A DNA stretch of 64,000 nucleotides from Mixophyes australis. Lineage: Eukaryota > Chordata > Amphibia > Anura > Limnodynastidae. Under the pieces are notes generated by a model, which was not told the origin of the DNA, ran no database searches, and saw only the letters and a program-made list of their open reading frames with translations. Position 1 is the stretch's first letter; every line of letters begins with the position of its first letter. The position numbers and the translations under genes are program-made. The stretch covers positions 13,401,434-13,465,433 of the forward strand of contig JAVHZZ010000008.1 of the NCBI GenBank assembly GCA_036250195.1, given 5' to 3'. Shown here in pieces: positions 1 through 11,727 of this stretch.

Positions 1-1109
1 TGACCTAAAACTGCTATATTTATTTAGGCAGTAGAATCCACTAGGCGCTGGCTGGGTAATTGGAATGGAGGGACAGTTGTACGAAATATGCAACAAAAGA
101 GGCATTGTAGATTTAATTGTATTATTATATGATGCATACACTTCACAATACTTTACCTGAGCTTATAAGAAGTCAAAGAAGAGACATTAGCATAGTAATA
201 GCAGTTAGAAGAAAACTTCAGATAGCCTGGAGGAGTTTTAAAGTGTCTTTCATCAATGTCTTTAAAGCCTTTTTGTATTATAAATAACGTCTGTAATTTA
301 TTGAAATACTCTGTATTTTTTATGGTGAAAGAGAAATATTTAATACACGCATTGTGCTCTTCATTCAAAGCCCTCGCTCAGTGTTCCCGGCATTGGAATG
401 AATGCTGACTGATAGTCTGGGATGGTTAGACTGCGTCTGTGTTGTGGACTCTTCTGAATGAATTCAGATCAATCTTCTGCAGCTTAAATCACACTTTTGA
501 GGGTTATTTTCTGAAAAAGTGAACACTTGCAGTAAATTACAGTTAGCAATCAGATATCTACTTTCATTGTCATGGGCCACATTCCCGTTAATTCCGGGAG
601 ATTTACTAATCCTTGTTTATTCTCGCAGCTCCAGGGAACGTTCCTATTTTCACATGGCAGGTGGGGAGTTTGACTGGGGTGGTACACCTGTCAAACCGTA
701 AGGCAGGTGACCTAAGGTGAGCTCAGGGAGGACAGAAACCTCCTGTGGAGCGGAAGGGGAATCTATGACAACTCCTAACATGCAAGCATCATTCTCGTTC
801 TTAAGAATCCCTCTCTTGACCCAGCCCTGCTTTCTAGCTGCTGGCCTACTTCTTTACTCCCATTTGTCTCTACACTCCTGTGCGGAAAAGTATCTTTTTT
901 TTACAGTAGACTGACCATTCTTCTCATCTCTGGCACCCAACTCGACATCCCGAGGAAGGGTTAGAGCCCCCTAAAATATTGTACACTTTGGTTCTGGAAT
1001 AAAATACAGTTAAACTCAGTGGAGAGATACAAGTTGCCTATTCACCAATATCAGAATAAACAGTCATGTAACGTTAAAAGTAAAGACTTCTTGGTTGTGT
1101 ATACACTTG
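1..1109. other. No gene seen
   Basis: I see no convincing exon or repeat structure here. Open frames are short (up to about 72 codons) and have no splice context or recognisable protein similarity. Confidence 0.5.
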
Positions 1110-1117
1110 GTTTCTAT

Positions 1118-1711
1118 TAGAGATGTTCACTGAACCCGGTATTTTGGTTTTGGATTAACTTCGTGTTTTGGTTTTGGTTTTGGCAAAACCGCCCTCACGT
1201 CTTTTGGTTTTGGTTTTAGATCCTTTTTTTTCTTTCTAAAATCACAATTTTTTTTGCTAAAATCACATAATCTTTTTGTTCCTACATTATTAGTAACCTC
1301 AATAACATTAATTTCCAGTAATTTCCAGTCAATTTTTGTGACAAGAACACTGCTACCCCTGTTTCTATGTGAGCAATGGCACTGAGCAATGTCACTGGAG
1401 ACTGGAGAGTGACAAGAACACTGCTACCCCTGTTTCTGTGTGAGCAATGGCACTGAGCAATGTCACTGGAGACTGGAGAGTGACAAGAACACTGCTACCT
1501 CTGTTTCTGTGTGAGCAATGCGGCTGGATCTCCTGTAGAGGGAGATACTTATGGAATCCAAAACCTGCAAGATCCGACAACGCAACAATGAAGTTTTGCC
1601 TCGATTCAAGTCCGAGGACGCCTGAAAGTACCGAATCGGCTCGCGAGCCTTCTCGGATCCCCTAAGTTCGGGTGGGTTTGATTTTTAGAAAACAGAGCCC
1701 GAGCACCTCTA
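1118..1711. mobile_element. Non-autonomous hAT-type DNA transposon, 594 bp
   Basis: Flanked by a perfect 8-bp target duplication, GTTTCTAT, at 1110-1117 and 1712-1719. The ends are imperfect inverted repeats: TAGAGATGTTC at the left, and TAGAGGTGCTC when the right end is read on the minus strand. An 8-bp duplication is the hallmark of the hAT superfamily. The interior has TTTTGGTTTTGG runs and a 71-bp tandem repeat but no transposase frame, so the copy must have been moved by another element's enzyme. Confidence 0.8.
1340..1530. repeat. 71-bp tandem repeat, about 2.7 copies
   Basis: The unit begins GACAAGAACACTGCTACC and restarts at 1340, 1411 and 1482, giving an exact 71-bp period. Copies differ by only a few bases, so the expansion is recent compared with the enclosing hAT element. 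Small open frames across it on both strands are by-products. Confidence 0.85.
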
Positions 1712-1719
1712 GTTTCTAT

Positions 1720-2054
1720 GACTGTATTTTGTGTTGCACTTATATTGCGATATGTGCAGTTTTATAGCTAGCGTATAGATACGTCTGAAATAAGATGGGA
1801 CAATCTTCATTCACTCACACTTGATGTTCGCACAAAATTTACATCTCTTAACGTTTGTAAAGATATGTGCATACCTGAAAAAGACACATGTCAAAAGGGT
1901 GTGCTTAACCTGTGTCTGTGTGCCCTTACTATGACAACATTGTATGTGATATTGTCGTGAAATATAAATAAAAGGTAATAAATACTACACAAGCATATTA
2001 ATGCCGCTGATTTGCCTCTCCTGGGCAAGGGACATTTATTTGCACCTCATTCAC
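1720..2054. other. No feature seen
   Basis: Unique-looking AT-rich sequence between two transposons; no exon signal recognised. Confidence 0.5.
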
Positions 2055-2057
2055 TTA

Positions 2058-2531
2058 GGGTCAGATTTATCAAGCTATGAAATGTTTTTTCACCCTCAAT
2101 TATGTTTTTTGCCTACAATACTGTAAAATAGTAGCACTTTTCAAGGAACCATCTTATTTTGCACCATTCTTTTTTGTACTGGGATTGAATTCAGTACAGA
2201 AGATATATCACATGTGTTTATAAGGGAGTGAAGTTCCCATTGCACAGAAAATGAGGCAGAAAATTATGCAATAAAATGACACCTCCTCCGACCAGGGATA
2301 AACTATCACTTTCAGTTGAGCATCATTCCCACTAATCCATTACTTTATTTCCTGTGAAATTTAGCCTGTGCCTTGATTGTGCTTACACCAGATTTCACAC
2401 CACATATTGCGTTTGTGCAACTTTTTACACCAGACGTCATTTTCATAAAACAAGTTTTCACTGTTTTGTATACAGCCTGGGAAAGGTAGCACAGACCAGA
2501 CACGTACAGTACAGCTTGATAAATATGGCTC
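2058..2531. mobile_element. MITE with 3-bp TTA duplication, PIF/Harbinger-like
   Basis: The termini are inverted copies: GGGTCAGATTTATCAAGCT at the left, and GAGCCATATTTATCAAGCT for the right end on the minus strand. The element is flanked by TTA on both sides (2055-2057 and 2532-2534). Three-base TWA duplications are typical of PIF/Harbinger elements. No transposase is present. Confidence 0.65.
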
Positions 2532-2837
2532 TTATTGACATCTTATTTGTAGACACAAATGAAAGATTCAATTTGGCTCCTCAGAGCAGGCCACATCCAT
2601 CTTTAATTAACATCATTTTACATTTTTTACAGCTTTTAAAAAGTTTTTTTACTTTTTTGTAAAACAACAAATTGTTTGCAACACATTCTCGCTTTTGTGG
2701 ATTGTTTCTTGTAGCTCATCCCATGCTGTGACTTCATAACCACCTGGCATATTATGCAATATGTTTGATATTATCTCTGTGTGCAACTGGGTTGAATAGC
2801 AAGTTTCTTGAATTAACTTAATTTCATACAGAGTTGC

Positions 2838-3330
2838 ACTATATAACTCTCAGTCTGTGGCTTCCTGCTGCCTCCATTCCACTCCTCACATCATGTCACT
2901 GCCCCTGTTACATGCAGCCCTGTTCTCACTAACACATCACTCATCTCCTGATATACTCTGTGTTGCTGGGGACCCAGCTCCTTTCACTATATAACTATCA
3001 GTCTGTGGCTTCCTGCTGCCTCCATTACCCCCCTTACATCATGTCACTGCCCCTGTCACATGCAGGCCTGTCCTCGCTAACACATCACTTATCTCCTGAT
3101 ATACTCTGTGTTGCTGGTGACCCTGTTCCATCCACTATATAACTTAGTCTGTGACATCCTGCTGCCTCCATCCCCCTCCCCCCTTCATGAGACTACTCCT
3201 GTCACATGCAACCCTGTCCTCACTAATACAATCGCTCAAGTGGACAGGTCACTGCCTCCCACAAGATCAGCTCCATCATCTATTGTGCTGTTCTGTGATT
3301 GGCTGATAAGCAGGGTACACAGAGATAAAT
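2838..3330. repeat. Three tandem copies of a ~140-160 bp repeat
   Basis: Units start at 2838, 2996 and 3134 with the phrase ACTATATAACT.TCAGTCTGTG, then share a T- and C-rich body ending in a TGATATACTCTGTG motif. The same family recurs at about 34,880-35,150, so it is an interspersed repeat with tandem structure. The class is not recognised. Confidence 0.75.
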
Positions 3331-3521
3331 AAGAGAGGAATATTGAATACAATAAAGTGCTGAGACCTCCAGTCAAATTCTCCTTAAAATCTGGTATATC
3401 TGCAGGGATGTACAACAAAGCAAATTGTTAAATTACTGGGGACTCACTTTGATTAATAGGTCCTTAGTGTGGGATCACATTTTCCCGCTGTAGAGAGTGA
3501 GTCTCACCTGAAAATGGTGAC

Positions 3522-3794
3522 CATACTTGTCTACTCTCCCGGAATTTCGGGGAGTCCTCCCGGACTCCTGGAAGAGTAGGCACGCCTCCCAGATCCTAAA
3601 ATATGCTGATATACACTGCATTGAATATTGGGGTCGGGGCTTAATTGTGTCGTTAAGCCCCGCCCCGCTATTCAGTGGCATGAGTTTTTTCGGCATTTCA
3701 TAGTGGAGGCGGATCTATGGTAGCTGAAGACGTCACCACGCCCTCTCCTACCCCTGTCACGTAACCTGTCAGAGTCAGAAAGTGGGCAAATATG
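3522..3794. mobile_element. hAT MITE, 'catacttgcc' family, copy 1
   Basis: A 273-bp element with a perfect 8-bp target duplication, ATGGTGAC, at 3514-3521 and 3795-3802. The left terminus is CATACTTGTCTAC; the right terminus on the minus strand is CATATTTGCCCAC. The interior carries CCCGGAATTTCGGGG-type palindromes. The same family recurs at 11.4, 21.0, 33.6 and 56.4 kb. Confidence 0.85.
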
Positions 3795-3802
3795 ATGGTG
3801 AC

Positions 3803-4994
3803 TCTTATGCTAGTCGCAGTACCATAAATCAGGGATTGAATCTCCATTGGCTTCTTCCATTCTTACCAATGAGGAATTTGTAAACACCTCACATCCACCA
3901 GTCACTAAAAAGCCCTGACACATACAAAATGCTCTGTGATAGGTCAGCCCCTACCACACAGCACAGGACATCCATAGAAATAATAATACAATTATACTGC
4001 CATTACATGTGCTGTAGGTATAATGATGTTTAACATATTGGTGCTTTATAAAGAAAGTGCAAAAATAATAGTTATATATAAATAAAATTATTCAAACACT
4101 GGTAAAGATACCAACAAACAACGGTATGTCCTTAGAGGTATAAGGTCGGTCAACAAGATGTGTGAGTAACTAATTGACATTTATATTGGGACATACAGTA
4201 TAATATTTTTGGATTAGTTTGGAAGCATTCCCATTATTAAATAACGTCACCGTCCCCATGTATTATCCAGAATATATTATTGCTATAAATGTGAATGATA
4301 GTCACTAATGGAAAATACATAATTCTGTGGGAAGTGTTTATGTGTTTATATTTTCCTTAATGTATTATGTAATTAATTTGTGCAGCAGTTACAGTGTACA
4401 GTATTTATGAATATCACATCAAGTTCCTGTGTTATTAAGGGCAGCAATGACATCTTCTTGGGAATCTTTTGCTTTGTTCCCCAGAGGGGGACAGAACGGC
4501 GGCCTACGCCCCCCCCCCCGCCCTCTCTACCTCAGAGGTGGTCCTGTGACGTCGTCATGTATGCCAGTAGTCCCGATTTTTGGGTGAAGCCTGCAGAAAC
4601 ATTCACTTATTCTGCATATCACTTATGTATTTTGCCAGTTTCACACAGAAAAAAAAAATATACGCCTATCACACAAAATGAAAGTGAGTTTAAACCCCCC
4701 CCCCAAAAAAAATATGGCACCAGACCCACAGCTTCTTTGCTGTCGCTCTAACCAAAGTTTTCCTTATTCCTACCCTAATGATTTATTTACTTACACCTAT
4801 CTGCAAACCTATATAGGTCCATCATCCCTCCACGTAACCTCACTGTTGTACCACATAGCGTCATAATGTCACCACATAGCGTCACAATATGGCTCATAAG
4901 TCCACCATTGCCTTATATGCCACCATATATACCCTCATAAGGTCCTCATATACAATAGCCTTATAACTTTATCCCTATGGAGGTTCATGTGTTC
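3803..4994. other. No gene seen
   Basis: AT-rich sequence with short homopolymers (a C run near 4510, an A/C run near 4700). The 123-codon plus frame at 4380-4751 runs through these homopolymers and is judged fortuitous. Confidence 0.45.
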
Positions 4995-6735
4995 ATATAA
5001 GTCTCTACTCTCATCACATCATCTCACCCTACAACCTGTCCCCTCGACCCTATTCCCTCCCAACTTCTCCGCTCCCTCTCCCCCACTGCATGCCCACCTC
5101 TAATTCACCTCTTCAAACTGTCTCTCTCCACTGGCACATTTAGACTCTATTTTAAACAAGTGTTCATCTTACCTATTCTAAAGAAACCTTCTCTCAATCC
5201 AGCCTCTCTCTCCAACTACCGCCCTCAATCTCTTTTCCCCTTTGCCTCCAAACTACTTGAGCAATCAGTGTACAAACGCCTGTCTCACTTTCTCTCTTCT
5301 TATTCCATTCTCGACTCTTTACAATCAGCCTTCCGTCCCCAACATTCCACTGGAACTGCTCTCACAAAAGTGACCTATGATCTACTTACTGCAAAATCTA
5401 AGGGTCATTTCTCCATACTCATTCTCCTAGACCTCTCTGCTGCTTTTGATACTGTTGATCACCCTCTTCTCCTACACACCCTTCACTCTATTGGCCTTCG
5501 TGACACAGTTCTTTCCTAGTTCACTTCCTACCTATCAAACCACTCCTTTAGTGTTTCTACCTCCGATCCACTCTCACTATCTGTTGGGGTCCCACAATGC
5601 TATGGTCTTGGCCCTTTACTTTTTTCATTGTACACCACTTCTCTTGGGACACTAATTTGCTCATTCAGCCTCCAATACCACCTCTACGCTGATAACACCA
5701 AAATCTATGTCTCTTCCCCTGACCTCTCTCCCTCTGTACTATCTCGTGTAACCAACTGTTTTTTGCTATCTCCACATGGATGTCCCACCGCTACCTGAAG
5801 CTCAACATGTCCAAAACAGAACTTATTATCGACCCTCCTACCAGAAACACCACCTGCCCTCAAATCTCCTTCGTTGTCAATAACACCACAATTTCCTCAG
5901 TCCTTGACTCCACCCTCTGCTTTATTCCTCACATTCAGACTCTCTCCCAGTCCTGTCGACTCCCTTAAAAACATTGCCAGAATACTCCCTTTTCTTAACA
6001 TGCTACTAAAACTCTTTTCCATTCTCTCATCTCCTGTCTTGACTATTGCAACCTCCTGCTATCTGGCATTCCTGATACCCATATATCCACACTTCAATCC
6101 ATCCTAAATGCTGCTGCAAGACTGACCTTACTCTCTCACCGCTCCACATCTGCTACTCCACTTTGCAAATCCCTACACTGGCTCCCTGTGTCCTCCATAA
6201 TCAAATTCAAATTACTCACCCTTACCTACAAAGCCCTCAACAACACCATCCCTACATACATCTCAAATCTCATATCAAAATACTCTCACTCCTGTCCACT
6301 TAGATCTACCTCTGACCTGCACCTTGTCTCGTCTCTGGTAACCACCTCTCACTCCCGCCTACAAGACTTCTCCCGTGCTGCTCCCCACTTATGGAATTCC
6401 CTACCACGCTCAATCAGACTTTCCCACAGCCTTCAAATCTTTAGACTTTTTAAAAAACCCATCTCTATTTTAGAGGTGACCTTATCCTCGATAACACTAT
6501 TCACACTAATACACACACTCACAGCCGGCCCAATCTCCAGTCTGAACCACATTTGCTCCTTTCTAATGAGCAGGATCCTTCATACCCTTTGTTTTCATGT
6601 CTGCATTTGTTTTGTCTGCCTTGTATGTCCCTGTTTTATGTATGTCCTGTTTTCCCTCCTGTACGGTGCTGCAGAGCACTGTGGCACCTTACAAATCTAC
6701 TATAATAATAACATGCAAACATATATAACATCATA
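4995..6735 (+). pseudogene. Non-LTR retrotransposon (L2/CR1 group) reverse transcriptase, degenerate
   Basis: Plus-strand LINE fragment covering the reverse transcriptase and the C-terminal region. At 5160-5519 the frame reads through the [15 protein letters not shown] block, then [14 protein letters not shown], then [13 protein letters not shown], the catalytic motif A. Further on, in other frames, are GVPQ and YADNT (normally YADD, so the second catalytic Asp is Asn here). Last comes the C-terminal block LRSTSDLHL...SRAAPHLWNSLP at about 6290-6480. The coding sequence is broken by in-frame stops and frameshifts, so it is inactive. The 3' end is a GCTGCAGAGCACTGTGGC-type hairpin followed by ATAATAATA, as in other frog-like LINE tails in this window. 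The 5' end is missing (typical truncation). Frames at 5446-5655, 5780-5968, 5874-6107 and 6188-6736 are pieces of the same ORF. Confidence 0.85.
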
Positions 6736-8515
6736 AGACCGCCCCACACTCCAGATCGCTCACCCAGCTCTGCTTCCTCCTTTCATGGATCAGCTTTCTC
6801 TCCAAGACACCAGCAGTGCTATGATTGGTTGCAGAGCTGTTCTTCCTACTGAATTCCATTGGACTGGACTTCAGTAGGAGCAGCCAGTCTGTACCTAATG
6901 ACAGTGGTGCTCTGTAGATTGGCATCTGTCACTCAGTTTTCCCAGTAAGGGATCGCATCGGGGTGATGCAGTGACCTTGTGACACTGCCCCTTCAGTTAT
7001 TTGATATGTCCGTCTCAGGCTTATTCTCTCCAGTGTATTAAGGAGCGGTGATGGGCTGATACAATACTTTCTGAGCACATAGAATACTTTCCCGAGGCTG
7101 CTGCTTAGAATTCTGTTATCTGGGTTAGCACTTGTTGAACAGGTCTGAATGATTACATGTAGTCAGTTGAAATTAATGAATCTCTAATCTTCTGGAGTAG
7201 GAGGAAAGCGGCTTCACACCAAGCTGTGTAGGAGCCTGAGAAGAAGAGATAACTGGCAATGTACTGTATACGTCAACTGTTTAATAATAGACATCTGAGT
7301 GTTTATTGCTTAGTCTACAGGGAACATTAAACTTAATTTTATTTTAAGTGAGGAAACAGAAGACATAACTCTACCGGAGAAAAATACCTGCAGAATATTT
7401 ACTGCCAGAGGGCCCATCATCTATAATAGGGCTGAAGTCTGCCTATAATGAGCCATATTGGGGAAGATTTTTGAGACATTTGGGGGGGAGGGGGCAGGAA
7501 TAATATGGATATTTAAAGTGATTGGAGTCTTTCTGACCAAACGCATTATTATTGCTGGCCGAGACCAAAGCAGAGGACGTTATTGGTAGAGGAGAGTGTC
7601 ACTTGCATTGGTGTCAGATTACTAGACACTCACGTCCAATCATACGTCATCCTCTTTGGACAGGACTGTCCCCTTCTTCAATCTCTACTGGCCAATGGCA
7701 ATTCCAGTGACGCGATAGAGCAAGGTCAGGTAGGGGCCACCACTTGGGGCTCAGAGCAGGATGGGTCCATGGTTTCCATACCATCTGCTCTAGAGATGGG
7801 CTTTATAAGAGTATTACAGTAATACCACAGAATATTCTTATGTATTAATGGACAAGTTTTCCCCTAATTTTTATATTTTCTCTCATGCCACACTGGGCAT
7901 TTGAAGGTCTAGTGCCTAGGAGCACCCAGCTGTCACTATACTGCATGGAGAATTGTACAAAGAAGGAGCATGGCACGCTGATCTGATATGCCATCAAGGT
8001 TGGTATGTGGGTTGGGTGCACATGGCCTACGTACAGCCTTGGAGCTCTGATCACCTTAATCACCACATGCAGTCCAACCCCTATTAACTAAAAAATGCTG
8101 AGCATTGTCTAAATGAGAGGTCTGTAGCTTCTTTTTAGATGTATTAATGATCCTGGTACTCCAGACATATGACACAGTGGAGGTGAGGCAGCTGTGGATT
8201 AGAGTATAGGAGTTGTGTTGGGGGTGGGTAGCTCTATCTCTCCAGCCCTGACCCCACCCTGGATGTTAGCACTCCCAGTATTGCTCACTGATTTAGAGCC
8301 CCAAATCATACATTGAGCGCCTCTATAGTACCATTGATATATTGTCCCTTCTGCATATTTTCTCATGGTTGCAGAAAGATCTACTTGTGCCTACTGCCTC
8401 CGCTTTCACTTCATTTAGAGATATGACAATTACCTTACATAAGGATTTAAACCAAGAGCATCTAAATAAATATGTAAGAACCATTCTTAGCATTGATGTT
8501 GCCACACAGATCGCA
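6736..8515. other. No gene seen
   Basis: No splice-supported exon recognised. The 79-codon plus frame at 7583-7822 and the 73-codon minus frame at 7845-8066 have no visible domain or convincing splice sites. Confidence 0.45.
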
Positions 8516-8520
8516 AACAA

Positions 8521-8545
8521 ATATATATATATATATAGATATATA

Positions 8546-8617
<72 letters not shown>

Positions 8618-8649
8618 GATAGATAAATAGAGATATAGATAGAGAGATA

Positions 8650-8690
<41 letters not shown>
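8521..8690. repeat. (AT)n followed by (ATT)n microsatellite
   Basis: A long AT run from about 8521 to 8612, then GATA-like units, then about 13 ATT units to 8690. The ATT run is the poly-trinucleotide tail of the minus-strand LINE fragment that follows. Confidence 0.95.
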
Positions 8691-8691
<1 letters not shown>

Positions 8692-9105
8692 CTTTAACTT
8701 ATAAGGCGCCACAAAGGGTCCGCAGCGTCGTACATTACATATACAGAAAACAGAGACCCAAGACACAACGTGATACCGAAAGAACAAAAATATATACAAA
8801 CATGGTAACGAGGTAAAGCAGATCAGATTATTCCTGGGACAGATAGTGAAAGAGATGGTAGAAATCAGTGAGAAGTAGGCCAAAGCTTAAGAAAACAGGG
8901 CTAGGGAAGCAGGCCAAGAGGTACAGGGGGTGATGGAATAGTAGAAGGAGCACACAAGGAAAGAGGGCCCTGCTCCTGAGAGCTTACATCCTAAAGCGAA
9001 GGGGGAAGACACAAATAGGGTGGTACTAACTGGGGGAGAGAGCCGGGACAAGGGAGTTAGGAGGAGGACTGATAGACTTGAATAAAGAAATAAGTGTTAA
9101 GGGCA
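8655..9105 (-). mobile_element. LINE 3' end fragment (L2-like), minus orientation
   Basis: Read on the minus strand, the tail is GCGCCTTATAAGTTAAAGAT plus (AAT)n. Preceding it is the conserved GGATGTAAGCTCTCAGGAGC stretch, seen in the same place in the copies at 18.2 and 42.7 kb. No usable coding sequence remains in this truncated copy. Confidence 0.7.
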
Positions 9106-9109
9106 CGCT

Positions 9110-9113
9110 TGAA

Positions 9114-9157
<44 letters not shown>

Positions 9158-9400
9158 TGGTGGAAGTGAAGGCATGCCATACTGCCACTTCTACTGTCTC
9201 CATTGTAACACTATCACATTCCAGTCACTTCCACTTCCATTATTTATATATATATATATATATATATAATGGGTAGGTAGGTATACAGTGGTATGCCATA
9301 CCGCCACTTGTACTGTCCTCATTGTAACACTGCAACATTCCAGTCACTTACATTTTCCATACCACCACTTCTAAATTTCGACTTCGACCACTGATTATAA
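9110..9400. repeat. AT microsatellites within a short interspersed repeat
   Basis: Two AT runs (about 9115-9152 and 9244-9268) sit beside two versions of a repeat with GTGGTATGCCATACCGCCACTT and CATTGTAACACT phrases. Related sequence occurs at 21,560-21,705 and 48,425-48,550. The class is not recognised. Confidence 0.6.
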
Positions 9401-10204
9401 CATATATTTTTTTAATAGTGTTTAGTCCATGAGCACATATTTGTGACCCTATGGGTATAAATACTTGGATATCAATGCCCTATACCAACAAGTGAGGTTT
9501 CCTACAAGTGAAGGTCTGGACTTCCAAGCTCAGATGCCTGGTGTTTAAATATCAACTATAATATTGTTTAATAAAACACTCATCGTTATATCTATTCATG
9601 GAGATTACTGCTTCAGATCCTCCTCTAAATATTAATGTGTCAATTCAGTCAGTTGAGCATGACGTTACTTTGTATAATTTTATTGCAACATCAAACAGTT
9701 TCCCAGCTGTCAGCTGTGTTACTTTGGATTCTGGCAAAGCCGCTGTATGGAGCCAGATTGTGCTCCAGATTATAATAATGTATCCATGTGATATAGCAGG
9801 ATCTATTTGCCCAGAAGAGGAATGTAGATATCTCTAATACAGACACTTCAATAAATCAACATTTGCCAGCTGATTATTGAAATAAATGTTTGCTTGTTAT
9901 TATGGATCCAAAAGACCAGTTTTGCCAATAAGACGTTTCCTGATTTTAGTCAAAATATATCCTGACTTCTAATGTCTGGGTTTTATGGAGAGACACATAA
10001 TGACAGGATTCTGAGAGCATTAGGTTAAATTGGTTGTTTGTGAAACACACACAAACAACACACACACATCACAATTTTAATATGGCAGAGCAGACTAGAC
10101 CAACATTTATTCCTGTAAAGATTTCATGAATGCACAGTAATAGTGATTTATTTTTTTAAAACAATGGTTCTAAACTACCCACATCAACCATTTGGGAGTC
10201 TATG
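9401..10204. other. No gene seen
   Basis: A 79-codon plus frame (9598-9837) has no visible motif or splice context. Otherwise unremarkable AT-rich sequence. Confidence 0.45.
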
Positions 10205-10501
10205 ACATTACAGCACTGGGGTCATGAGTTCAATTCCCGACCATGGCCTTATCTGTGTGGAGTTTGTATGTTCTCCCCGTGTTTGCGTGGGTTTCCTCCG
10301 GGTGCTCCAGTTTCGTCCCATGCTCCAAAAAACATACCGGTAGGTTAATTGGCTGCTAACAAATTGACCCTAGTCTGTGTGTCTGTCTGTGGGTGTGTGT
10401 GTGTTAGGGAATTTAGACTGTAAGCCCCAATGGGGCAGGGACTGATGTGAGTAAGTCCTCTGTGCAGCGCTGCGGAATTAGTGACACTATATAAATAAAT
10501 G

Positions 10502-10534
<33 letters not shown>

Positions 10535-10535
10535 G
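10205..10535 (+). mobile_element. tRNA-derived SINE, 5' truncated
   Basis: Begins inside the tRNA-like head, keeps the B-box-like GAGTTCAATTCC, and continues through the body (GTTTGCGTGGGTTTCCTCCG). It ends with GCAGCGCTGCGGAATTAGTG, TATATAAATAAATG and an (ATA)n tail. The 3' part matches the tail of the window's LINEs, the usual arrangement for a SINE mobilised by a LINE. Confidence 0.8.
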
Positions 10536-10719
10536 AGATATTTTGAGGTCTATATAAACAACTTAAAATAAATTATGTAGATAATGATTGGTCTTTATTA
10601 TCACACACTAACCATATGCATGCAATTGGATAAAAAAGAAAAACAATTGATCTGGATGATTGTAAATTGTTTTTACATGTTAACAGTATAAATATTTGAT
10701 TTAAAACTATTATAACTAC

Positions 10720-10923
10720 CTGTGGTTCTTGCTTGATAATTGCTGCAAAATGCTTACATCGTCTTAGAACATCAGGGTCAATCAGACTATTTTGGGCACC
10801 GGCAGGATATTGTACAACCCACAAGAGCAGATACTGCCATAATATGGACATATTGCGTTGTAGAGTGTGGACCTGCTTTCTTTTGCAGCATGCGGAACAT
10901 GCTATCTTTATAAATGACGGTGA
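10720..10923 (-). CDS. Internal coding exon, unidentified protein
   Basis: A 204-bp minus-strand exon of exactly 68 codons with phase 0 on both sides. The acceptor is a good pyrimidine tract ending in TTTTTATTATCAG, and the donor is CCACAG/gtagtt. The translation begins SPSFIKIACSACCKRK, passes through NMSILWQYLLLWVVQYPAG and ends HFAAIIKQEPQ. It has a Cys-rich, basic start, a hydrophobic amphipathic stretch and a basic C-terminal half. The composition is that of a normal folded protein, not low complexity, and the frame is open throughout. I do not recognise the family. No neighbouring exon of the same gene could be assigned with confidence, so the gene probably extends over many kilobases. 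The alternative, a chance open frame between chance splice signals, is less likely given the whole-codon length, clean frame and both signals. Confidence 0.55.
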
Positions 10924-11149
10924 CTGATAATAAAAATAAGTGTGACACTATACATGTCTTATAAATCTACAATAATTTGCAATGTAAACAAACATGCAGT
11001 CCATAGTGTACAATGTGAATGTGTAATATTTGCAATGCATGCTATAATATTCTGTATTATGGAATGTGATAATATTCAGTAATCTGTAGTGGGGCTATTA
11101 TAGTGTGCAACATTATTGTATTATTGTCTTTTATATAAAGCCAACCTAC

Positions 11150-11432
11150 TCTGCAGCAGTGTACGATTACAGAAATGCATTCAGCACATCAGTCCTTGCC
11201 CCAGTAGAGCTTACAATCTATTTTTCCTGCTCCAGGTATATAGAAACACATGCACACCAGGGTGAATATAATCAGCAACTAGTTAACCTACCGGTACATT
11301 GAACTGTGGGAGAAAACTGGAGCCCCAGGAGGAAACCTAATCAAACACAGAGAACATACAAACACTACACTCATAGCACCATGGTAGGAAACTAGCCCAG
11401 GCCCCAATGCTACAATGCAGAAATGCTTATCA
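11150..11432 (-). mobile_element. SINE fragment, minus orientation
   Basis: The reverse complement shows the SINE body: GTTTGTATGTTCTC-like sequence, GGTTTCCTCC-like sequence and the CAGTCCTTGCCCC tail region on the plus strand. It is eroded. It ends where the hAT MITE at 11,433 begins, so that MITE inserted into the SINE head. Confidence 0.65.
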
Positions 11433-11719
11433 CATACTTACCTACTCTCCCGGAATTCCCGGGAGGCTCCCGAATTTCGGGGAGTCCTCCCAGACTCCCG
11501 GAAGAGTAGGCAAAGCACTCGAATTCGCCAAAATTCACGGCATTGAATAGAGGCAGGGCTTACCTAATTAGGTACCGCCCCCGCTATTCAATGCCGTGAA
11601 TGTCGGCATTTTATAGTGGGGAGGCGGGGCTATGGTGACGCAACAATGTCATCACGCCCCCCTCCTACCCCTTGTCACATGGAGATCCAGGGGAGAAATC
11701 TTAAAAGTTGGCATGTATG
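11433..11719. mobile_element. hAT MITE, 'catacttgcc' family, copy 2
   Basis: The left end is CATACTTACCTACTCTCCCG; the right end on the minus strand is CATACATGCCAAC. The family's CCCGGAATTCCCGGGAGG palindrome and GTGGGGAGGCGGGGC interior are present. The flanking 8-mers GCTTATCA and CATAATCA agree at 5 of 8 positions, so the target duplication is eroded. Confidence 0.7.
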
Positions 11720-11727
11720 CATAATCA

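Noticed and set aside
5160..6736. Reverse-transcriptase-like protein as a host gene
   Set aside because: Broken frames, altered YADD, and a LINE tail show a dead non-LTR element.
7583..7822. 79-codon plus frame
   Set aside because: No motif, splice signal or composition bias that would distinguish it from chance.
8323..8883. 186-codon minus and 94-codon plus frames
   Set aside because: Poly-Ile/Tyr runs from AT and ATT microsatellites joined to LINE tail.
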